Part shown: positions 1-7,516 of the stretch, piece after piece
How the letters are laid out: every line of letters starts with the position of its first letter
How positions within the stretch are numbered: position 1 is the first letter of the stretch
Assembly (NCBI RefSeq): GCF_016587435.1
Contig: NZ_BNJJ01000015.1
Coordinates: forward strand, 62,001 to 126,000
Reading direction: 5' to 3'
DNA: 64,000 nt
Source: Dictyobacter formicarum
Lineage (GTDB): Bacteria > Chloroflexota > Ktedonobacteria > Ktedonobacterales > Ktedonobacteraceae
The notes under the pieces: model-generated
The model's database searches: none
What the model was told of the DNA's origin: nothing
Seen by the model: the letters and a program-made list of their open reading frames with translations, nothing else
Position numbers and translations under genes: made by a program

Positions 1-527
1 ACTGGCTTATGGATCGCCTAGCTTTGCGCACCGATGCAACATATGAGTTTATTGATCTCCGCGATATCTCCCTCCCTTTCTTTGATTCCCCCACCTTGCC
101 AGTGTATGGACATCTTGCTCCCGAAGCTGAGAGGTGGGCAGCACAGGTTGAGCGGGCTGATGGCTTTATTTTTGTCACCCCTGAATATAATTATGGCTAT
201 CCGGCTGTGCTCAAGAATGCCATTGACCACCTGTACCTCCAGTGGGTCCATAAGCCAGCGGCTATCGTGAACTATGGTGGTTTCTCCGCAGGATATCGGG
301 TAGCCGAGCAGTTGCGCCTGGTGCTCATCGAGTTGAAAATGGTCCCCATTCGCGAGCAAGTTGGCATCTCGTTGGTCCCTGGCGTGGTTCCCAACGTATC
401 CGACAAGCCTGATTCGCCAAGTGGGGCATTTCTGGACCGGGCTTTGGAGAAGATGGTAAACGAGTTGCTGTGGTGGGCCGCAGTGCTCATTCCTGCACGG
501 GAACGTGATCGGCAGGATCAAGACTAG
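1..527 (+). CDS. NAD(P)H-dependent FMN reductase family protein, 5' end outside the window
   Basis: Flavodoxin-like NADPH-dependent FMN reductase, a soluble enzyme expected to move electrons from NAD(P)H to FMN or quinones. The frame is open to the left edge; the first ATG in the window (base 9) is probably internal, because family members have about 25 more residues carrying the first flavin-binding loop. Numbering from that ATG, the family signature TPEYNYGYPAVLKNAID lies at residues 57-73, followed by the conserved VNYGGFSAG stretch at about 88-96. Ends in TAG at 525-527. Family assignment is firm; the substrate cannot be read from the sequence. Confidence 0.85.
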   Translation, partial: WLMDRLALRTDATYEFIDLRDISLPFFDSPTLPVYGHLAPEAERWAAQVERADGFIFVTPEYNYGYPAVLKNAIDHLYLQWVHKPAAIVNYGGFSAGYRVAEQLRLVLIELKMVPIREQVGISLVPGVVPNVSDKPDSPSGAFLDRALEKMVNELLWWAAVLIPARERDRQDQD

Positions 528-1386
528 CAAGGCATTCGAGTACTCTCGGCTCGGCGTTGCCAGTGTCATCAGGGACGATGGAATGGCTGAGCATGAGCGG
601 GCTTTATCTGGCAGCCCCGGTTGGCACGGCTAAGCCTGACAGCTTACGTAGCTCCAGGCCAAGCTGTAAATTTGGGCAATCCGTGAGCAGATTTTGATAC
701 ATTTGTGGTTGGTTTGCCCCTTCGCCGAGCCAAAAGCCCACTCACCGACTTATCCGAATTTCGCTCACAGATTGCCCAAATTTACACCTCCTTGTCTCGA
801 AATAGGTCTCTTGACGTATTCTCGCTCAAGGAGACATGGTTTCCGCTCGTGTGCCCGCTCTTATTGTTCAGTTTTGATTCTCGTTGCGCAACCCGTGGGA
901 AGCTCCTGGTTTGCGGGACAGTGCAGGGTCCCGTCTGATTGGAGGGTGAAATCGTGGCCCGAGAAGCGACCAGCCTTCCATGTGGAGCCCACCTCTGGAG
1001 GAGCATTGCCAGAGGCAGGGCCGTGTGTGGTGCAGGCGGGAAGAGAGCAGGAGCAAACTCGGTGGTGCGCTCCGGTTCAGGCGAAAGTATATGCCCTAAT
1101 TCCAGGCGGAGGTTCCAGACCATTGGGATACCATCTGCCAGCATTCCTGTCCCCAGGTCGAATGAGAGCACCACCGGTCGGGATCGATTTCCTGATCTTC
1201 ATCGGAAAGGGCAGGCTCAAAGGCGCCACGATGCAAATACAGCTCGACGACATCGCAGGTGGTGAATGCTTGCGGCGGGAGATTGGTGAAAAAGAGCTCG
1301 TAGACGACGCCTGAACGTGTGAGCCCACCGGGCTCTTCTTTTTGCGTGCAGGATGTGTGGCGACGACCAAGCGGCAGGGGACACCA
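528..1386. other. Stretch without a recognised gene, possible 27-aa remnant at 1230-1314
   Basis: No family is recognisable in any frame. The longest plus-strand frame here has composition typical of chance. Its last 27 codons from ATG 1230 (starting MQIQLDDIAGGECLRREI and ending at TGA 1314) look more protein-like and stop just before a good terminator, so they may be the tail of a lost gene. That is weak inference. Confidence 0.4.
1321..1344 (+). terminator. Rho-independent terminator
   Basis: GAGCCC-ACC-GGGCTC stem-loop followed by TTCTTTTT. It reads rightward and ends whatever was transcribed through 1230-1314, ahead of the convergent ArsR gene. Confidence 0.65.
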
Positions 1387-1716
1387 TCAGGCCCCAGAGG
1401 CATCCTGCTCTTCTTTTGCGTAGGCACCGAGAATTGCATCCAGCAGGCCGGGAAAGCGTGCATCAAGATCCTCGCGCCGCAGGGATATAAAGGCCATCGT
1501 CCCGCTCTGACGAGTCTGCGTCAGGCCAGATTCGCGCAGCACTTTGAGATGATGCGACAGTGTTGACTTGGCAACCTCAAGCTCAAAGTTTTTACAGTTC
1601 AATACCGTTTTCTTAGCCAGTTCTTTGATAATGCTCTGCCGGCTAGGGTCGCTCAAGGCGTAGAAGATATCCGACAGCTTGATATCATCTCTGGCTGGAT
1701 GATGCTGCGTTCTCAC
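1387..1716 (-). CDS. ArsR-family winged-helix transcriptional repressor
   Basis: 109-residue ArsR/SmtB-type regulator. The recognition helix region KSTLSHHLKVLRESG is at residues 50-64, preceded by the typical YALSDPSRQSIIKEL helix. It lacks the cysteine metal-binding motif ELCVC in the recognition region, so it is more likely one of the non-metal ArsR regulators that control a neighbouring transporter. It is divergent from the MFS gene at 1918, and two ATTGTTC/GAACAAT inverted repeats lie between them, so control of itself and the transporter is likely. Confidence 0.85.
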   Translation of the reverse strand: MRTQHHPARDDIKLSDIFYALSDPSRQSIIKELAKKTVLNCKNFELEVAKSTLSHHLKVLRESGLTQTRQSGTMAFISLRREDLDARFPGLLDAILGAYAKEEQDASGA

Positions 1717-1749
1717 TTGTCATTCCTTTTTTTCTATGGTACAATCCCA

Positions 1750-1773
1750 ATTGTTCGATGATTGTAGAACAAT
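1750..1773. promoter_or_regulatory. Candidate ArsR operator, distal copy
   Basis: ATTGTTC (1750-1756) and its reverse complement GAACAAT (1767-1773) separated by 10 bp, just upstream of the ArsR start. The same half-sites recur at 1876-1891. Confidence 0.55.
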
Positions 1774-1875
1774 AGAAATTGTGTGGAGAGAAACGGCGCG
1801 TTGCTTAACACATCTGGTGGTGTGGTACGGCGTTCTTTTCATCCCTATTGTAGCACTTTTGGGAGCATAATTTCA

Positions 1876-1891
1876 ATTGTTCGTGAACAAT
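1876..1891. promoter_or_regulatory. Candidate ArsR operator, proximal copy
   Basis: ATTGTTC-GT-GAACAAT, a perfect 7-bp inverted repeat with a 2-bp centre, 26 bp upstream of the MFS start codon. The compact spacing suits a dimeric winged-helix repressor blocking the MFS ribosome-binding or promoter region. Confidence 0.6.
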
Positions 1892-1917
1892 GAAACGAAT
1901 AGTTGAGGAGAGACTGC

Positions 1918-3139
1918 ATGTGGTTTCGTATTCTGGTGCTGGCGGTGGGAACCTTTGCGTTGGGGACGGACGCATTTGTGATTTCCGGCATTTTGCCTGA
2001 TATGGCACATCAGCTCAACATATCGGTTGATCTGGCCGGTCAATTAGTGACTGTATTTTCCCTGACCTACGCGCTGGGAGCGCCTGTGCTGGCTACGCTG
2101 GCAGGTAATGTAGGACGCAAGCGGTTGTTATTGTTCAGCCTGTCTCTGTTTGTCGCGGCGAACGTGCTGGCGGCTGTAGCGACCAGCTTTGGTGTCCTGA
2201 TCGTGGCGCGAGTCCTGGCTGCAATTGGCGCGGCTTTATATACCCCTACCGCGTCGGCGGTAGCGGCTGCCTTAGCCCCGGCTGAGAAGCGCGGGCGGGC
2301 TCTTTCGTTGGTAATGACCGGGATGACCGTTTCGCTGATCCTGGGCGTGCCGCTGGGCATTGTGATCGGCTCGCAATTTGGTTGGCAGATGACCTTTGTG
2401 CTGATCGCGACCTTGAGTGCGCTTGCCCTGGTCGGGGTACTGGCTCTCTTTCCTACTGTTGCCAATCCCCCAGCGATTAAGCTGAGCACTCGCCTGGCTC
2501 TATTACGCAAGCCAACCGTATTCGTAACATTACTGGTCACGCTTGCCTGTATCGTCGGCAATTTTACCGTCTATACGTATCTCGGCCCCTTCTTGCAGCA
2601 GGTGACGCATCTGAATGGCGTTGGCATCAGTAGTGTCTTCTTCCTCTTCGGACTAGTGGGTCTGCTGGGGAACGCCATCGGTGCCTATAGCATCGACCGT
2701 TGGGGAGCTGTACGGACCATTGTACCCTGCGTGGTCGTAGTTGGGCTGGCGTTTCTTACGCTCTCGCTGGCGGCTACTTCGTTTCTTACCGTTGCTGTGG
2801 CGATTGCCATGTGGAGCATAGCCGGAACAACGATATTGCCCGCCCAGCAGCATCGTTTGATCGCGTTATCGCCGGAGGGGCCGGGCGTGGTCCTCTCGCT
2901 CAATAGTTCCGCGATCTACCTTGGCTCTGCCGGGGGTCTGCTCTGGGGGTCTGATGGTGCGTTTCACGCCACTGACCACGCTCGGCTGGATAGGTAGCGG
3001 CTGGGAATTGATTGCCCTCATCGTGTTGTTCTGGAGCGTCTGGCTGATAAACAGAGCGGTACGGCGAGGCGATCAGCCGGAGTGTGTGTTTGAGAAGTGC
3101 GATGAGGCGCGGATCGTGGAAGGATCGGGTATTGCTTAG
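1918..3139 (+). pseudogene. MFS efflux transporter (DHA1 type) with a C-terminal frameshift
   Basis: Major facilitator superfamily drug-efflux-like permease. The start at ATG 1918 is chosen because GAGGAG sits 7 bases upstream; an in-frame TTG at 1903 has no such site. The first frame (to 2997) gives about 10 hydrophobic helices and the DHA1 motif GNVGRKRLL. It then goes off-frame at 2932-2953, where GGGGGTCTG occurs twice with a 13-bp period. The matching family tail (GGLMVRFTPLTTLGW and the last helix) continues in another frame to TAG 3139. Either a 13-bp duplication or a one-base loss explains this; a consensus error is possible. Likely partner and target of the ArsR regulator. Confidence 0.8.
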
Positions 3140-3217
3140 AAGCTGGTTATGATTTTTCAAGAACAATCCTGGTAAAAAAGGCCCTTGAGTATGAATGGAT
3201 ACCGTCGCTATCAGCGC

Positions 3218-3265
3218 GATGCCATGCCGAGTTCTGTGTAAAGACACAGAACTCGGCATGGCATC
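3218..3265. repeat. Perfect 22-bp inverted repeat (hairpin)
   Basis: Arms 3218-3239 and 3244-3265 are exact reverse complements around the loop AAAG; the core of the arm is ATGCCGAGTTCTGTGT. There is no T-run on either side, so it is not a standard terminator. It lies between the convergent MFS tail and a truncated minus-strand frame. Confidence 0.8.
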
Positions 3266-3427
3266 CGTTCCTTGTTGCCAATCGCAATCGTATATCTCCC
3301 CAGCCTCAGCATTGGGATAATCATCAAGGGTGATGGTGTGACAATTGTTCCAGGCTGCCTCGGTTCGTTCTCGAAACCAAGAAAGAAAAGCTTCGTTGAA
3401 GTGCAATGGAGGTAGGATCGAGGACAT
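3240..3427 (-). pseudogene. N-terminal fragment resembling SMI1/KNR4 (SUKH)-type proteins
   Basis: The first ~62 residues of this minus-strand frame (start ATG 3427) look genuine: FLSWFRERTEAAWNN followed by a DCDWQQGT segment recalls the N-terminus of SUKH/SMI1-KNR4 proteins, which often act in immunity to polymorphic toxins. After the hairpin at 3218-3265 the frame continues only as unrelated sequence antisense to the transporter. Truncation at the hairpin suggests a rearrangement. The family call is from memory of the motif, hence tentative. Confidence 0.4.
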
Positions 3428-4072
3428 ATCTCCCTTCCTTTGCTGATTGTGTAGTCATGCTGGCACTATTGTACAGAGTTTGTCCCGGCACTACAAGGCA
3501 ATTGCCCGAAGATGTTTCTTGCTATCTCAGCAGTATACCTCGATGCCGCAAAAGTTGTGTGATTGTACTTAGCCACGCCTGGTGACGACTCGTGGTGGGA
3601 TCGCGTCGATGGGGAAGGCGGCGTATGTGTTTGCGTGTAAATAAGGCGATGCGTCGTCACATGTACGGACTGGGCAAGTGAGGGAAGGGATGGTGCTGTT
3701 TTGATGCAAGGCAGGAGCAGGTATGGCTGCCAGGTGAGAAGAGGAAATAGACTGGAATGTGGCGGAGGGTAGGGTATGAATCAAAATGACTGGCTACGTG
3801 ACCCAATCTGGCAATTTTGAGGAGTGGTTGTAGGCGCCGCATTAAGTATATCGTACTTGCCGTATGTGGTGCCAGCGCCTACATATTTCCCTAGAGATGT
3901 AAGCCTTGCTTGGGCAAATCGTTTCTCATCTGGTATACTTGGGCAGAGCTTTGTAAATGAAGCATCTTCTCTCAGCTCCATCATTGTTACACATCACCTA
4001 TTGCGCTTGGAGGGACGTCGATAGTCGCACAGACTGTCGCTGGACCATCCAGAACTGGAGGAAACCCTCGCT
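3428..4072. other. Intergenic region, no gene recognised
   Basis: About 645 bases with no recognisable product in six frames. It presumably holds the promoter of the PLP enzyme gene at 4073; no confident -35/-10 pair was picked. Confidence 0.5.
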
Positions 4073-5233
4073 ATGAATTCACTGACGATCGTCGGTCCCG
4101 ACACGCCGTTCGCGGTGCTCGATCACGCCAAACTGCTCCAAAATATTCTTCGCATGCGGCAACACATCGATCGGCTTGGGGTGACACTTCGGCCCCACAT
4201 CAAAACAGCGAAGTCCGTCGACGTTGCGAACTGCCTCTTCGACGACGTTCCTGGACCCATCACGGTCTCGACACTGGCCGAGGCTGACGCCTTCGCGGAT
4301 GCTGGGTACACTGACATGATATACGCTGTTGGCATCGCTCCACACAAACTCCCACACGTCCTCGCACTTCGTGCGCGTGGCGTCGATCTCGCTGTCCTGC
4401 TTGACAGTCAAGAACAGGCTGAGGCCGTTGCCCAGGCCTCATGTGAGGCAAGGACGCGCATCCCTGCCTTCGTTGAGATCGACTGTGATGGACACCGTGG
4501 TGGTGTCCTGGTAGACGATCCAGCCCTGATCGACATTGGCCGGATTTTGGACAGCGCTGCGGAGTTGCGGGGCGTGCTCACACACGCTGGCGAGTCGTAC
4601 TTTGCTGACACCCCAGAAGCGTTAGCAGTCGCAGCCGAAAATGAACGCGCAGTTGCTGTTACCGCAGCGAATGCTCTGCAAACCATGGGCCTGCCGTGTC
4701 CTGTCGTGAGTGTTGGTTCGACACCGACTGCATATGCAGCCGTCGATCTCACAGGCGTCACAGAGGTCCGTGCCGGCAACTATATGTTCTTCGACCTCGT
4801 CATGGCAGGCGTCGGAGTCTGCGACATTGACAACTTGGCGCTCTCTGTAGTTGTCACGGTGATCGGGCACCGCGAAAGCCGGGGATGGATCGTCACTGAT
4901 GGCGGATGGATGGCAACATCCAGCGACCGCGGGACCGCGCGCCAACGGGTTGACCAGGGATATGGCATGGTCACCGACCTCGATGGTGTTCCTTACACGG
5001 ACCTGATCATGAGTCACGCCAGCCAAGAGCATGGCATCCTCACCATCCGTCCCGATAGCGCCGCTGTTCTTCCCTCTCTCCCTATCGGGACCCGGGTGCG
5101 AATTCTGCCAAATCACGCCTGCGCGACGGCTGCTCAATATGACAAGTACCACGTGATTCATCTCACGTCAGCCATTGAGGACGCTAGACCCGCAACCATT
5201 GATGCCATATGGCGTCGCGTGAACGGGTGGTGA
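4073..5233 (+). CDS. DSD1-family PLP enzyme (D-serine dehydratase / D-threonine aldolase type)
   Basis: 386-residue fold-type III PLP enzyme with an alanine-racemase-like N-terminal barrel and a C-terminal metal-binding domain. RPHIKTAKS at residues 40-48 holds the PLP lysine K44. Near the end, PNHAC places the metal ligands at H348 and C350. In characterised members an HxC pair marks Zn-dependent D-serine dehydratase, while D-threonine aldolases have HxD, so D-serine or a similar beta-hydroxy-D-amino acid deamination is favoured (inference). GGAGGA at 4058-4063 fixes the start. Monocistronic, TGA stop. Confidence 0.85.
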   Translation: MNSLTIVGPDTPFAVLDHAKLLQNILRMRQHIDRLGVTLRPHIKTAKSVDVANCLFDDVPGPITVSTLAEADAFADAGYTDMIYAVGIAPHKLPHVLALRARGVDLAVLLDSQEQAEAVAQASCEARTRIPAFVEIDCDGHRGGVLVDDPALIDIGRILDSAAELRGVLTHAGESYFADTPEALAVAAENERAVAVTAANALQTMGLPCPVVSVGSTPTAYAAVDLTGVTEVRAGNYMFFDLVMAGVGVCDIDNLALSVVVTVIGHRESRGWIVTDGGWMATSSDRGTARQRVDQGYGMVTDLDGVPYTDLIMSHASQEHGILTIRPDSAAVLPSLPIGTRVRILPNHACATAAQYDKYHVIHLTSAIEDARPATIDAIWRRVNGW

Positions 5234-5315
5234 TTGCTCGTCTGGTTCTGATGATGGTTGGTATCGAGAACTTGCACAACTGGAGTGACCCCTTGCCACC
5301 AGACCACAACCGAAG

Positions 5316-5625
5316 TCAACACCCTAACCCTTGATAATACGCGGCTTCAAATTCGATGGGAGGTACATAGCCAAGGCTGGAATGCAAACGTTTGGCATTG
5401 TAAACTTCATCAATACATTGTCCAATGTTGGCCGACGCCTCTTCAAACGTTTGGTACTGCTTAAGATAGACCTCTTCCTGTTTCAAGGTTTTGAAGAAAC
5501 TTTCCGCTTTGGTATTGTCGTAGGCATTGCCTTTGGCTGACATGCTGATTTGGATACCCATGCTCATCAATCGCTCAGTGTAAGCAGAACTGGCATATTG
5601 CACGCCCCGATCCGATACAAACGGA
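5316..5625 (-). pseudogene. IS3-family transposase (OrfB) C-terminal fragment
   Basis: C-terminal part of the rve integrase domain: SDRGVQYAS, then GNAYDNTKAESFFKTLKQE, which holds the catalytic glutamate of the DDE triad, then YNAKRLHSSLGYVPP. The first two catalytic Asp regions are missing, as is OrfA. No terminal repeats were identified. Dead remnant beside the DSD1-type gene. Confidence 0.8.
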
Positions 5626-5734
5626 CTCAGATGAGGACAACACTCTTTGCAACGGAAAAAGAAGCATTGCATCCCTCGCCTGCGATATTCACGCAATAGG
5701 TATTACCCAACCAGATTTGATATCAGACACGCTC

Positions 5735-6217
5735 TTACTTGAGCCAGTTGGAATCCTGGCGCCATTTCGGCTGCTTGGGTTGTGGAGGCTGAGCAGGCTG
5801 GGGAGGCTGCACGGTCTGCCTCTGTCCGAGAGGGCCGGAGGGCCCTAGAGCACCAGAAGGCGAAAAAACCGGAACGGGCACCGCGGGCGGCGCGAAATTC
5901 GTGGACAGCGCCCCGCTGGGCGATCTCATCTGCAACTTTTCTAGTTCCTCGATCTGGGCACACAACTCCTTTACGCGCGCGTTCAGTCTCTTGATCTCCC
6001 GAGCGTCGTGCCGAACCGAGCGCGTCGAAAAGATGTAGAGCAAGAGCCCACCCAGGAAGGCTCCGAAGAAAAAGAGCAGGAACACCGGAATGCCTGGAAG
6101 ATGCCAGGAAAAGAAAGTCAGGTGAACGCTGGATAACAATATCGCAAAGTTCTGTATCAGCATAACCAGGGCAGCTGCGACCAGCAGGATCAAAAATAAC
6201 AGCGCAATGTAAAACAC
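5735..6217 (-). CDS. LapA-like (DUF1049) membrane protein
   Basis: 160 residues with two hydrophobic helices near the N-terminus (about 2-25 and 38-65), then a charged coiled coil (EIKRLNARVKELCAQIEELE) and a Pro/Gln-rich tail with PPQP repeats. This matches the lipopolysaccharide-assembly-protein-A domain layout. In Gram-positive-like Chloroflexota it cannot serve LPS, so the role is unknown. The GTG start at 6217 is preferred: AGGAGGG lies 5-6 bases upstream, while the longer frame to ATG 6262 has none. Confidence 0.7.
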   Translation of the reverse strand: MFYIALLFLILLVAAALVMLIQNFAILLSSVHLTFFSWHLPGIPVFLLFFFGAFLGGLLLYIFSTRSVRHDAREIKRLNARVKELCAQIEELEKLQMRSPSGALSTNFAPPAVPVPVFSPSGALGPSGPLGQRQTVQPPQPAQPPQPKQPKWRQDSNWLK

Positions 6218-6414
6218 GACCGACCCTCCTTTGGTGCGAGCTATAGATAGATATATATTCAAGTATAGTTATATTCGGGGCAGATGGCAAGAAAATGAGA
6301 CGAAGCGGTTGCTCCTTACTTCGCCAAAAAGGGGAGATATGCGTCAAAGCTCAAACAAAAGCCTTTTATGTCCGCTATGCATCTGCCATATAGACTATCT
6401 GGTGCGGCTTCTGG

Positions 6415-6857
6415 CTAGTAAAGAGCCAGGATACTGGCGCAATTGCCTGGAAAGATCCACGTATGTCGATCGCGCTGGTTTCCGGTCACCACGTCTCGCG
6501 GTATCATAAACAGGCCCAGATGCTGCCAATCCGACGGCACCGTGTAGCGAATGCGATACCGGGCAGCCACTTTCCCGGCGTACTCGTTACGCATATCATG
6601 GATCACGAGTTCGGTGGGAAGGCCCCAGGCCAGGGCGCTATACATACATTGACTCTGTAGCCCAATTCATGATCCAAGCTCAAATTGCGTTCTTCATCAG
6701 CCTGTAGAGTGAAATGGCCAATTTTTCTCTCATAAAATGTCTCATGGCCGCGTTTGGTGCATACTACCTGCTTGCTCAAAACATGGGAGAGTTGAGAAAA
6801 AGAGGCGACTTGATTGCGCTGGCGCGAGGCATTGGGGATAATAGACGAGAAAAACAT
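6415..6857 (-). pseudogene. Unrecognised coding remnant in two frames
   Basis: Two minus-strand frames look coding and run into each other near 6640-6665, as if one gene had shifted frame. The upstream one (from ATG 6857) includes VVCTKRGHETFYERKIG; the downstream one (to TAG 6415) includes ELVIHDMRNEYAGK and RYTVPSDWQHLGLFMIPRD. No family is recognised. The CTKRGHE segment recurs, with 18 identical bases ACCAAACGCGGCCATGAG at its core, in the small frame at 10390-10500 on the other strand. Confidence 0.35.
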
Positions 6858-6875
6858 TGAAAGAAGCTCATACCA

Positions 6876-7223
6876 ATGATCATTCTGATTAATGGCTCGT
6901 TTGCATCCGGGAAGACCACGACAGCAGAACTACTGGTTCAGCGTCTGTACCATAGCATGCTCTATGACCCCGAGATAGTAGGAGCTGGGTTAGCCGCTAT
7001 CGTCAAACCCATCGAAGCCTTTACCGACTTTCAGGATCTGACCGCATGGCGTCCCCTCGTGATAGAAACAGCACGCGTGCTCAAGCAGGTGTATGGACGG
7101 ACGTTAATCATTCCCATGACCTTGTGGCACCGCCCCTACTTTGAGGAGATTACCGATGGCCTTCGCCAGATTGATCCACACTTCTACCATTTCTGTCTCA
7201 CTGCGCGGAAGGAAACGCTCCTC
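6876..7223 (+). pseudogene. TmrB-like P-loop kinase, 5' part (split by a recombinase element)
   Basis: First 116 residues of a small AAA/P-loop protein of the TmrB (tunicamycin-resistance-like) type. Walker A reads NGSFASGKTT at 6-15 (K13). The frame is broken after ...ETLL by a 1,895-bp insertion and resumes at 9119. Joining 7223 to 9119 gives a clean 177-residue protein, which is strong evidence for a precise insertion. In the interrupted state the 5' part reads 60 codons into the element and stops at 7406. Possible role: phosphorylation or detoxification of an antibiotic (inference). Confidence 0.85.
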
Positions 7224-7231
7224 AATGGTAC

Positions 7232-7247
7232 AATCACAAATGACAAA
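7232..7247 (+). repeat. Subterminal inverted repeat, left end of recombinase element
   Basis: AATCACAAATGACAAA. It matches the reverse complement of 9093-9108 at 15 of 16 positions. Probably the recombinase binding arm of the attachment site. Confidence 0.65.
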
Positions 7248-7516
7248 TTTTGCTTGAGTCGGCTGAGATATCTTCCCAAAAGGTCAGCACGAAAAGGCTT
7301 CCCACATGAGAGACAATACGCTTCAGAGACCATCAAGATCATAGATTGCCCGAAGGTAGAAGTCTATGAACAAACGACAATGGAGCATCCATCATTCCAC
7401 GATTGAGGCTCCTGGTGCTGAGCGTCGATGGGATCAAGCCTATCAGCTGCTTCTCCAATGGAGCAGGCCATCTTCGCCTTCCACCTTCCAGGAGTCAGGA
7501 CACCGGGAGGATGACA

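Noticed and set aside
694..1314. 206-codon plus-strand frame
   Set aside because: No motif, no ribosome-binding site and composition typical of antisense or chance frames; only its last 27 codons look protein-like.
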